The notes below the pieces were generated by a model. It was not told where the DNA came from. It searched no databases and was given only the letters and a program-made list of their open reading frames with translations. The position numbers were made by a program, and so were the translations under genes. From an uncultured Bacteroidales bacterium (GTDB taxonomy: Bacteria > Bacteroidota > Bacteroidia > Bacteroidales > UBA932), in assembly GCA_944326255.1 (NCBI GenBank), contig CALVDG010000001.1:1-64000 (forward strand): a DNA stretch of 64,000 nt. The letters run 5' to 3'. Below, in pieces: positions 1-7,735 of this stretch (positions within the stretch are counted from its first letter, which is position 1; every line of letters starts with the position of its first letter).

Positions 1-90
1 ACAAAATTTTCAAAGAACTCATTTTATTTACTGCCAGAGCCGCTTAGGCGAGGCCATTTTTTAACGAACTATTGTAAAATATACATAATA

Positions 91-121
91 TTGCCCATTC
101 ATTTTTTTATTTCTATTTTTG
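91..121 (+). promoter_or_regulatory. Bacteroidota-type promoter (-33 TTG, -7 TATTTTTG)
   Basis: TTG at 91-93 is followed after exactly 20 bases by TATTTTTG at 114-121, the classical spacing of the primary sigma factor of this phylum. Transcription would start about 250 bases before the first gene, giving either a long leader or a small untranslated RNA. Confidence 0.5.
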
Positions 122-297
122 CTGTGCGAGTTATGCGCATTGTGGCAAAGCAATGAAGAACTCTGAAATATGAACGGTTTCTATCTCGTTACCTAATTTT
201 CAAGAAGGCACAACAACCAGCTAATTATAAGGAAGTTATCTTATTTTATAAAACTTACGGAAAATTTTTCAAAAGTTATTTAGGGAGAACTGCCGGG

Positions 298-345
298 TAT
301 CTTTGCAAATTAATTAAACCGATAGAAAAAGTTTTTATATTTTTG
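298..345 (+). promoter_or_regulatory. Two candidate -7 boxes upstream of the SDR gene
   Basis: TATCTTTG (298-305) and TATTTTTG (338-345) both match TAnnTTTG and lie 75 and 35 bases before the ATG at 380. Neither has a clear TTG at the standard distance, so which one is used is not decided by sequence. Confidence 0.45.
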
Positions 346-379
346 CGGTTTAATAAAACAACAACTAAAGTTAACGTAT

Positions 380-1333
380 ATGAAACGTATATTAGTTATA
401 GGCGCCGGCGGACAGATCGGCACCGAACTGGTACCCCACCTCCAGAAACATTATGGGGAAGACAATGTAATCGGTGCAGACCTTAAAGACGAGGCTGTCG
501 CCAAGATCGGAACATACGCCAGGGCAATCAAGCTGGATGCTCTTGACTTCAATGCTTTCGGTCAGGCTGTCAAGGACAACAACATAGATGCCATCTTCAA
601 TCTCGTGGCCCTTCTTTCGGCTACCGGCGAGAAGAATCCCGAACTGGCCTGGAAGATCAACATGGGCGCGCTGGTCAACTCACTGACCCTCGCCAAAGAG
701 TTCAAGACGGCGGTGTTCACCCCCAGCTCCATCGGAGCATTCGGTGTCAGCACTCCTCACGACAAGACTCCTCAGGACACGGTCATGAGACCCGACACCA
801 TCTACGGAGTATGCAAGGTAACCGGTGAGCTGCTTTCAGACTATTATTTCCACCGTTTCGGCGTGGATGCCAGAAGCGTGCGCTTCCCCGGCATTATCTC
901 CAACGGTTGCCTGCCCGGCGGCGGTACCACCGACTATGCCGTAGAGGTCTTCTACGAGATACTCAAGACAGGCCACTATACCTGCCCTATTCCTGAGGAC
1001 AGCTACATGGACATGCTCTACATGCCTGATGCACTGAATGCAGTGACTCAGCTCATGGAGGCCGACCCCTCTAAGCTGAAACACCGCAACAGCTTCAACA
1101 TCACCTGCATGAGTTTCTGCCCTAAGGAACTGTTTGCGAAGATCAAGGAACGCATACCTTCTGCTACCTTTGATTACAACGTGGATCCCGTGAAGGCGGC
1201 CATAGCCGACTCATGGCCCAATATGATGGACGACAGCTGTGCCCGCGAGGAGTGGGGCTGGAATCCTCAGTGGCATCTTGACGCCATGGTTGACGATATG
1301 CTCAAGGCCATTGCTGCCAAGTTGGGGAAATAA
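380..1333 (+). CDS. NAD-dependent epimerase/dehydratase family protein, L-threonine 3-dehydrogenase type
   Basis: A 317-residue extended short-chain dehydrogenase. The N-terminus carries the Rossmann dinucleotide motif GAGGQIG (residues 8-14), and the catalytic pair is Tyr142 and Lys146 (YGVCK). The length, the short acidic first loop and the sequence after the Tyr-Lys motif match the SDR form of L-threonine 3-dehydrogenase, which oxidises threonine to 2-amino-3-ketobutyrate with NAD in the cytoplasm. The usual partner, 2-amino-3-ketobutyrate CoA ligase (kbl), is not next to it here, so the exact substrate is inferred from family resemblance; a nucleotide-sugar epimerase is the alternative. 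It appears to be transcribed from its own upstream region and is followed 16 bases later by an unrelated envelope gene. Confidence 0.85.
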   Translation: MKRILVIGAGGQIGTELVPHLQKHYGEDNVIGADLKDEAVAKIGTYARAIKLDALDFNAFGQAVKDNNIDAIFNLVALLSATGEKNPELAWKINMGALVNSLTLAKEFKTAVFTPSSIGAFGVSTPHDKTPQDTVMRPDTIYGVCKVTGELLSDYYFHRFGVDARSVRFPGIISNGCLPGGGTTDYAVEVFYEILKTGHYTCPIPEDSYMDMLYMPDALNAVTQLMEADPSKLKHRNSFNITCMSFCPKELFAKIKERIPSATFDYNVDPVKAAIADSWPNMMDDSCAREEWGWNPQWHLDAMVDDMLKAIAAKLGK

Positions 1334-1349
1334 ATAACGCAGTGCGCCT

Positions 1350-1997
1350 ATGAAAAAACGTATATCCAGGATATTGATATCGGCGGTATTTCTGATGCTT
1401 GCATCGGGAAGTATCGCCGATATTTCTGCCAGAGATAGAAATGAATTCAGATTCTGGCAGGGCAGCGAGCTCAGGCTTATCTGGGGAGCCGTGCCTTTTG
1501 ACGCGGTTACACTGAATCATGGTATAGATAAAGACTACGGTTTATATGGCTATGGAACAATAGCCGGCGGGATAGCCGACAGCCGGTATTATGGTGGTGA
1601 CGGTTATCTGTCGGGGGCTGTAGGACTGACATATACTTACCGTTTCCGTAAGTGGTTCGAGCTTTCCGGAGTGGTGACGTATTCCGGATACTACCGTGAC
1701 TATTTTGACAAATATACCGGTAATCTGGCTTTCAAGAGCAATGACAATCAGATATCCGTTATGCCTTATGTCCGGTTTGTGTGGGTGCATACCAATCTGG
1801 TGCGGCTGTATTCCGGTATCGGTCTTGGAGTCTCTTTCCTGACCGAGACGTGGAATCACAGTACATCCATGACTTTGCTCCCGGCATTTGCGCTGACGCC
1901 CATCGGCATCACGGTCGGAACATATGTCTACGGCATAGCGGAGGTGTCATTGGGCAATACCGGCACGTTCTCGCTGGGAATCGGATATAAATTCTAA
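1350..1997 (+). CDS. Putative outer-membrane beta-barrel protein
   Basis: A 215-residue protein with a signal peptide (basic MKKR start, hydrophobic core to about residue 27, alanine-rich cleavage region). The mature part has alternating aromatic/polar strands, many Gly and Tyr residues, and ends in Phe (GIGYKF), as outer-membrane barrels do. Its C-terminal half resembles the protein at 32308-32994: both have a strand ending V-R-(L/M)-Y-S followed by a glycine-rich G-(L/A)-G-V stretch, then a G-(I/L)-T-V-G segment and a final GIG-x-(K/R)-F. The two look like paralogues. No function can be named. The gene sits 12 bases before a lipoprotein gene, and the pair may be co-expressed. Confidence 0.65.
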   Translation: MKKRISRILISAVFLMLASGSIADISARDRNEFRFWQGSELRLIWGAVPFDAVTLNHGIDKDYGLYGYGTIAGGIADSRYYGGDGYLSGAVGLTYTYRFRKWFELSGVVTYSGYYRDYFDKYTGNLAFKSNDNQISVMPYVRFVWVHTNLVRLYSGIGLGVSFLTETWNHSTSMTLLPAFALTPIGITVGTYVYGIAEVSLGNTGTFSLGIGYKF

Positions 1998-2008
1998 AAC
2001 CTGGAATC

Positions 2009-2791
2009 ATGAAGAATGCTATAAAGATATGGTTGGCGGCAGCTGCTCTTATGACAGTGGCGGGATGCAAGGTGGACAGTTCGGAGGAGAAGTATGTAAA
2101 TATTGTCGAGGAGGCTTATTACGTCTATTGCGTTACCGGAGACTATGTACTCTCTCCCGTTCTTTCAGTGTTGGACCGGGCTTTGAAGGTGGATATGTAC
2201 GTGAGAGCCGACCAATATGGAAGATATGAGCTGGAGGATATGTATTTTCCTGAGTATAAGGTGCGTCTTTACGACGATAAATGCGTCCTTGCTGATGGAC
2301 GGGGCGAGTTTGTATTTGACGGTAATTCCATTCTCGACGAAGGGTCTGTCTGGGAATGTACTTTCAACGGGGTGGCGGCTGCAGTCTCCTGCACCGGCCC
2401 GGAAGAGTGGAGTGTGGATGTAGACTTTCAGACAACCAGGCTGGATGCACCCTATTCCTTGAATGCCATGGAGATGCATGTGGCTCTTGCCGATTCGTGC
2501 GATTACGGTTATGTCTATGAGGTGACCGTGGAAGGCGATTACACGGAGCATACTTCCAGCCGGGAAGGAAATACCGTGGTGGAAGTCGCTTTCTCGACAG
2601 CGGTACCGACGATGGCGGTACTCAGCCGCGGACCTTTGTTTCATTTCTTCAACGGTGGATTCGATCTTCATATGGATATATCCGGAGGAATGCAGCGTTC
2701 GGAGGATATAGAGGTACGGCTGTCTCCGGCTATGTCCGGCACCGAGGTGACGGTAAACTACATGGGTGAAACAGAATTCTGGAGGGAGTGA
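2009..2791 (+). CDS. Hypothetical lipoprotein
   Basis: A 260-residue protein with a type II signal peptide: hydrophobic segment residues 5-19 and lipobox ending in Cys20 (TVAGC). It should be lipid-anchored on the periplasmic side or outer membrane. The mature chain is acidic, rich in Tyr, Val and Asp, and reads as beta-rich; no known catalytic motif was recognised. Four bases separate its stop from the probable tgt start, so it may be in the same transcript as tgt, although the functions are unrelated. Confidence 0.6.
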   Translation: MKNAIKIWLAAAALMTVAGCKVDSSEEKYVNIVEEAYYVYCVTGDYVLSPVLSVLDRALKVDMYVRADQYGRYELEDMYFPEYKVRLYDDKCVLADGRGEFVFDGNSILDEGSVWECTFNGVAAAVSCTGPEEWSVDVDFQTTRLDAPYSLNAMEMHVALADSCDYGYVYEVTVEGDYTEHTSSREGNTVVEVAFSTAVPTMAVLSRGPLFHFFNGGFDLHMDISGGMQRSEDIEVRLSPAMSGTEVTVNYMGETEFWRE

Positions 2792-2795
2792 TCCG

Positions 2796-3926
2796 ATGAG
2801 ATTTACGTTGCTTAAGACAGATCCGCAGTCCAATGCCCGCAGAGGCAGGATAGAGACAGATCATGGGACGATAGAGACACCGATATTCATGCCGGTGGGG
2901 ACTGTCGGTTCGGTCAAGGGCGTATATCATCGGGACCTTAAAAGCGATATCCGGGCTCAGATTATTCTGGGCAATACATATCATCTGTATCTGCGTCCGG
3001 GACTGGACGTGCTCAAGGAAGCCGGCGGCCTGCACAGCTTCATAGGCTGGGACCGTCCGATACTCACCGACAGCGGCGGATTCCAGGTGTTCTCCCTGGC
3101 GGACAGCCGCAAGCTCACACCCGAAGGCTGTACTTTCCGCTCGCACATAGACGGTTCGGCTCACAGTTTCACACCCGAGAACAATGTAGACACCCAGCGC
3201 GTGATAGGAGCCGATATCATTATGGCTCTGGACGAATGTACGCCCGGAGACGCTGACCGCGCTTATGCCCGGAAGTCATTGGATCTTACCAAGGAGTGGC
3301 TGAAAAGGGGAATCGCCCGATTTGACAGTACCGAGCCGCTTTACGGGTACTCCCAGACATTTTTTCCTATCATACAGGGTTGTGTGTACCCTGATATGAG
3401 GGCTGAGGCCGCCGAGTTTGTGGCGTCGTTTGACCGTGAGGGCTATGCCATAGGCGGACTGTCGGTCGGAGAACCTACGGAAGTGATGTATGAGATGATA
3501 GAGGTGGTACATCCGATACTGCCCAAGGACCGGCCCAGATACCTGATGGGAGTCGGTACGCCTGAGAACCTGCTGGAGGGCATTGCCCGCGGTATCGATA
3601 TGTTCGACTGCGTAATGCCCACCCGCAACGGCCGCAACGGGATGCTCTTCACATGGGAGGGCCGGATGAATATGCGTAACCGGAAATGGGAGAGGGATTT
3701 TTCTCCGATAGATCCCAATGGCACGTCCTTTGTTGATACCGCCTACACGAAAGCTTATCTGCGTCATCTTTTCATAGCCGGAGAGATGCTTGCCGCCCAG
3801 ATTGCCAGCGAGCACAATCTGGCGTTCTATCTCGACGTGGTCTCAAAAGCGAGACAGCACATAGAGGACGGAGATTTTTACCAGTGGAAGGAAGCGGCGG
3901 TTAGAAAATTACAGAACCGCCTATAA
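2796..3926 (+). CDS. tgt: Queuine tRNA-ribosyltransferase
   Basis: tRNA-guanine transglycosylase, 376 residues, which exchanges guanine-34 of GUN-anticodon tRNAs for the queuosine precursor preQ1. The start at 2796 is preferred over an in-frame ATG at 2766, because the earlier one overlaps the previous gene and GGAGGG at 2781-2786 is well placed as a ribosome-binding site. Key residues are visible: Asp92 in DSGGFQVFSL, Asp146 in DECTPG, and the nucleophile region FDCVMPTRNGRNG around Asp271. The zinc-binding cysteines of the E. coli enzyme (C-x-C-x2-C) are absent: the aligned positions are Gly310, Ser312 and Asp315, while the histidine (His340) remains. Followed by a permease gene 11 bases later. 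Confidence 0.95.
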   Translation: MRFTLLKTDPQSNARRGRIETDHGTIETPIFMPVGTVGSVKGVYHRDLKSDIRAQIILGNTYHLYLRPGLDVLKEAGGLHSFIGWDRPILTDSGGFQVFSLADSRKLTPEGCTFRSHIDGSAHSFTPENNVDTQRVIGADIIMALDECTPGDADRAYARKSLDLTKEWLKRGIARFDSTEPLYGYSQTFFPIIQGCVYPDMRAEAAEFVASFDREGYAIGGLSVGEPTEVMYEMIEVVHPILPKDRPRYLMGVGTPENLLEGIARGIDMFDCVMPTRNGRNGMLFTWEGRMNMRNRKWERDFSPIDPNGTSFVDTAYTKAYLRHLFIAGEMLAAQIASEHNLAFYLDVVSKARQHIEDGDFYQWKEAAVRKLQNRL

Positions 3927-3937
3927 CCGAAGCGAGC

Positions 3938-5041
3938 ATGAACATACTGAGTACATTTAAAGTAAGACTCCTGGACAGGTATATCATAAGGAAGTTCATC
4001 GGAACGTTCTTTGTTGCCCTGCTGCTTATCATCGTGATAGTGATAATCTTCGATATAAGCGAGAAGATAGATGACTTCGTGGATAAAGAGGCACCTCTGA
4101 GGGCGATTGTAGTGGATTACTACTTCAATTTCATCCCGTACTTCGTCAATATGTTCAGTCCGCTGTTCGTCTTCATCACCGTTATATTCTTCACCTCAAA
4201 ACTGGCCGGCAACAGCGAGATCATAGCCATGCTCTCCGGTGGAGTAAGCTTCGGCAGGCTGATGTATCCATACTTCCTGTCCGCCTTGTTGATTGCACTT
4301 ATGAGTCTGTCGCTCAACTTGTTCGTGATACCGAACGCAAATGAGAAACGGCTTGCTTTCGAGGAACAGTATATCAGGGGGCAGAAGTTCTACAATACCA
4401 AGCGTAACATACATTATCAGATTGCGCCCGGGGAATTTGTATACGTAGAGTCGTTCAGCACGTGGAACAATACTGCCTACAAGTTTACTCTGGAAACCAC
4501 CAAGGACAGCCATCTGCTCTCCAAACTCTCGGCTGAGAGCGCGGCCTGGGATTCTACCAAAGGAGGATGGCGACTGAAGAATTATACTCTCAGGGACTAC
4601 ACCACCTCGCAGCAGACGATAACTTTCGGAAAGCAGCTGGATACCGTCATCAGTCTTAAACTGGATGATTTTTACCGGAGGGAGAATACTGTGGAAACTC
4701 TCAATTACGATGAGCTGCAGAGTCTTATAGACATGCAGAAGATGCGCGGGGACAGTATGGTCAAATATTCCCTTATCGAGAAGCACACCCGTTTCGCAGT
4801 GCCGTTTTCCGCATTTATCCTTACCCTTATAGGAGTGTCGCTTTCTTCCAAGAAACGGCGTGGAGGCATAGGACTCAATCTTGGGGTGGGTATCGCATTG
4901 AGCTTTTCGTATATCCTTTTTCTGCGTTTCAGCCAGATGTTCGTGATTACCGATACTCTCCCGCCATGGCTGGCCATGTGGCTGCCCAATATCCTGTATG
5001 CAGTGGTTGCGGCAGTCCTTTACCGCATGGCTCCGAAATAA
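3938..5041 (+). CDS. LptF/LptG (YjgP/YjgQ) family permease
   Basis: A 367-residue inner-membrane permease of the LPS export ABC transporter LptB2FG, which extracts lipopolysaccharide from the inner membrane. The architecture is the family's usual one: three N-terminal membrane segments (about residues 17-40, 60-85, 105-127), a periplasmic jellyroll domain of roughly 140 residues, and three C-terminal membrane segments (about 285-305, 312-335, 342-362). The length matches LptF-type members. A second, longer family member is fused to Fmt at 7736. Assignment to LptF rather than LptG is not certain. It is 11 bases downstream of tgt. Confidence 0.9.
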   Translation: MNILSTFKVRLLDRYIIRKFIGTFFVALLLIIVIVIIFDISEKIDDFVDKEAPLRAIVVDYYFNFIPYFVNMFSPLFVFITVIFFTSKLAGNSEIIAMLSGGVSFGRLMYPYFLSALLIALMSLSLNLFVIPNANEKRLAFEEQYIRGQKFYNTKRNIHYQIAPGEFVYVESFSTWNNTAYKFTLETTKDSHLLSKLSAESAAWDSTKGGWRLKNYTLRDYTTSQQTITFGKQLDTVISLKLDDFYRRENTVETLNYDELQSLIDMQKMRGDSMVKYSLIEKHTRFAVPFSAFILTLIGVSLSSKKRRGGIGLNLGVGIALSFSYILFLRFSQMFVITDTLPPWLAMWLPNILYAVVAAVLYRMAPK

Positions 5042-5052
5042 ATAGAAATGTA

Positions 5053-5060
5053 TATCTTTG
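5053..5060 (+). promoter_or_regulatory. -7 promoter box before alaS
   Basis: TATCTTTG matches TAnnTTTG and lies 27 bases before the ATG at 5088. It decides the start of alaS: the in-frame ATG at 5058 lies inside this box and upstream of the expected transcription start. Confidence 0.6.
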
Positions 5061-5087
5061 CAATTTGCAACTGAGCAGTTCATTAAT

Positions 5088-7715
5088 ATGACTTCAAAAG
5101 AGATTAGACAGCAGTTTCTGGACTTCTTCGCATCGAAGGGTCACAAGATAGTTCCCTCTGCGCCGATGGTCGTGAAGGGCGATCCCACGCTTATGTTCAC
5201 CAATGCCGGTATGAATCAGTTCAAGGACTGGTTCCTGGGCAATTCTCCCATACTCTATCCAAGGGTGGCGGACAGTCAGAAGTGCCTCAGAGTGAGTGGA
5301 AAGCACAACGACCTGGAGGAGGTGGGCCATGATTCCTATCATCACACTATGTTCGAGATGCTGGGTAACTGGAGTTTCGGCGACTATTTCAAGAAAGAGG
5401 CGATAGCATGGGCATGGGAGCTTCTGACCGAGGTGTACAAGCTGGATAAGGATCGTCTGTATGCTACCGTGTTCGAGGGGTATGACAAGGACGGCCTGGG
5501 CCCGGACTCCGAGGCTCTGGAGATATGGAAGCAGTATCTGCCCGAGGACCGTATCCTCTACGGCAACAAGAAGGACAATTTCTGGGAGATGGGCGATACA
5601 GGTCCGTGCGGCCCTTGCAGCGAGATACACATCGACCTCAGGGACGAGAAGGATAGGCAGGCCGTGCCCGGTCGGGAGCTGGTCAACAAGAGCGATCCTC
5701 TGGTCATCGAGATATGGAACCTGGTTTTCATTCAGTACAACCGCAAGGCTGACGGCTCTCTGGAGCTTCTGCCGCACAGGCATGTGGATACCGGCATGGG
5801 CTTCGAGCGTCTTGTCATGGCTGTCAACGGCAACAAGAGCAATTACGACGGCGACATGTTCCAGGACATCATTTCCCGTATCGCTGAACTGTCGGGGCAC
5901 AAGTATGGTGCGGAGTCGGAGCAGGTGGACGTAGCTATGAGGGTGGTGGCGGACCATATCAGGGCCATCTCGTTCTCTATAGCTGACGGCCAGCTGCCTT
6001 CCAACGTCAAGGCCGGTTACGTCATCCGGCGCATCCTGCGCAGGGCAGTCCGTTACGGTTATACTTTCCTGGGATTCACCGAGCCTTTCCTGTGCCGTCT
6101 GGTACCGGTGCTGGTGGATGTCATGGGTGATGCATATCCCGAACTCAGCCGACAGCAGACGCTCATCGAGAAGGTCATCCGCGAGGAGGAGGAGGCTTTC
6201 CTGCGCACCCTGGCCAAGGGTATAGGGCTCATCAACGCAGTGATGGAACGCTGTGCGGATACCAGGCGCATATCCGGCAAGGATGCATTCGTACTTTATG
6301 ATACATTCGGTTTCCCGATTGACCTGAGCGAACTGATTGCCAGGGAAAACGGATATACCATCGACCTGGAGGAATTTGAGGCCGAGCTGGGAAAGCAGAA
6401 GGCCAGGGCCCGCAATGCCGCCGCAGTGGAGGCCGGTGACTGGGTGGTGCTGGACGGGACAGAGGAGCATTCTTTCGTAGGTTACGACACTCTGGAGGCA
6501 GATGTGCGTATAGTCAAGTACCGTACCGTCAAGACCAAGGGAAAGGAGGTCTACCAGCTGGTATTCGACCGTACTCCCTTTTATGCCGAGAGCGGCGGAC
6601 AGGTCGGAGACTGCGGAACCATAGTTTCTCCCTCAGATGAGAAGACGCTTGTACTAAACACAATCAAGGAGAACAACCTCAGCATACATATTGCGGATCG
6701 GATTCCTTCGGAGCCGGAGGCGGTGTTCCACGCCTGTGTGGACGCTCAGAAACGGCAGGAGACGGCCAACAACCATTCGGCCACCCACCTGCTGCACCAG
6801 GCCCTGCGTTCCGTGCTGGGTACTCATATAGAGCAGAAGGGTTCCTATGTATGCCCCGCGTATTTCCGTTTTGACTTTTCTCACTACGAGAAGATATCTG
6901 CTGAGAAACTGCGCGAGGTGGAGAGGATGGTCAACCGTCTTATACGTGAGGATTATCCCCGTCAGGAGTTCCGGGATGTGCCTATAGCCGAGGCAAAGGA
7001 CATGGGTGCGATGGCTCTTTTCGGAGAAAAATACGGGGACAAGGTGCGCGTAATCCGCTTCGGAGACTCAGTGGAGCTCTGCGGAGGAACCCACACTTCC
7101 TCGACCGGCCGTATCGGTATGCTCAAGATAGTCTCTGAGTCGGCCGTTGCTGCAGGTGTACGCAGGATACAGGCCGTTACGGGCAGTTATGTAGAGGATC
7201 TTTTCGACGGAGTCGAGGACCAGATCAACGCAGTGCGCTCCTTCCTGGAGAATACCCCGGATATTATCACCGGTATCAAGAAGCTCGTGGCCGAGAATGA
7301 TTCATTCCGTCATTCCCTTGAGGAGGTGGCACGTGAGAGAGCCGCTGCCCTCAAGAAGAACCTGGTGGAAAAGAGCGAGATGACACCTTCCGGAGTGCGT
7401 CTGTTCTCCCTGACCGGAGTATATTCGCCCGATATTATTAAGGAAGTGGCCTTTGAACTGCGGAAAGAGAATACACGCGCTGCCATGGTTGCCGCGATTA
7501 TGACCCCCGACCGCAAGCCCTCGCTGCTTATGATGTACACGGATGACCTGGTGGCCGCCGGAGCTCATGCAGGCAAGGATGTGAAGGCTGCCGCAGCGCA
7601 TATCAAGGGTGGCGGAGGCGGTCAGCCCTTCCTGGCTACCGCAGGAGGTAAGGATTCTGACGGTCTTGTAGCGGCTTTGACAGCCATGATTGAATCCGTC
7701 AATAAGATAGGCTGA
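5088..7715 (+). CDS. alaS: Alanyl-tRNA synthetase
   Basis: Class II alanyl-tRNA synthetase of 875 residues from the ATG at 5088, the full family length. The N-terminal [14 protein letters not shown] is the standard beginning. The aminoacylation core shows the class II motif 2 region ([17 protein letters not shown]). The editing domain has the zinc-ligand motifs HSATHLLH and CGGTH, and the C-terminal glycine-rich tail ([10 protein letters not shown]) belongs to the DHHA1 domain. The gene begins a transcript with its own -7 box, and is followed after 20 bases by the permease-Fmt fusion. Grouping with fmt gives two tRNA-charging functions in one operon. Confidence 0.97.
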   Translation: MTSKEIRQQFLDFFASKGHKIVPSAPMVVKGDPTLMFTNAGMNQFKDWFLGNSPILYPRVADSQKCLRVSGKHNDLEEVGHDSYHHTMFEMLGNWSFGDYFKKEAIAWAWELLTEVYKLDKDRLYATVFEGYDKDGLGPDSEALEIWKQYLPEDRILYGNKKDNFWEMGDTGPCGPCSEIHIDLRDEKDRQAVPGRELVNKSDPLVIEIWNLVFIQYNRKADGSLELLPHRHVDTGMGFERLVMAVNGNKSNYDGDMFQDIISRIAELSGHKYGAESEQVDVAMRVVADHIRAISFSIADGQLPSNVKAGYVIRRILRRAVRYGYTFLGFTEPFLCRLVPVLVDVMGDAYPELSRQQTLIEKVIREEEEAFLRTLAKGIGLINAVMERCADTRRISGKDAFVLYDTFGFPIDLSELIARENGYTIDLEEFEAELGKQKARARNAAAVEAGDWVVLDGTEEHSFVGYDTLEADVRIVKYRTVKTKGKEVYQLVFDRTPFYAESGGQVGDCGTIVSPSDEKTLVLNTIKENNLSIHIADRIPSEPEAVFHACVDAQKRQETANNHSATHLLHQALRSVLGTHIEQKGSYVCPAYFRFDFSHYEKISAEKLREVERMVNRLIREDYPRQEFRDVPIAEAKDMGAMALFGEKYGDKVRVIRFGDSVELCGGTHTSSTGRIGMLKIVSESAVAAGVRRIQAVTGSYVEDLFDGVEDQINAVRSFLENTPDIITGIKKLVAENDSFRHSLEEVARERAAALKKNLVEKSEMTPSGVRLFSLTGVYSPDIIKEVAFELRKENTRAAMVAAIMTPDRKPSLLMMYTDDLVAAGAHAGKDVKAAAAHIKGGGGGQPFLATAGGKDSDGLVAALTAMIESVNKIG

Positions 7716-7735
7716 CAGATATACTGTTCTGCAGG

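Larger units (their letters stand above)
1..379. other. AT-rich intergenic region before the first gene
   Basis: No supported gene lies here; the reading frames are only a few codons long. The stretch is clearly more AT-rich than the coding DNA to the right. It holds three matches to the Bacteroidota -7 box TAnnTTTG on the plus strand (114-121, 298-305, 338-345), so it probably is a regulatory region for the gene at 380. A small GC-rich patch at about 39-60 followed by a T run could be the end of an upstream terminator, but the pairing is weak. A short minus-strand frame starting at 22 runs off the left edge and cannot be judged. Confidence 0.6.

Noticed and set aside
1-22. Start of a minus-strand gene running off the left edge
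   Set aside because: Only seven codons are visible and there is no promoter box in front of it.
5058-5087. Extended alaS start at 5058
   Set aside because: The upstream ATG lies in the -7 box and the added ten residues are not part of the AlaS family start.
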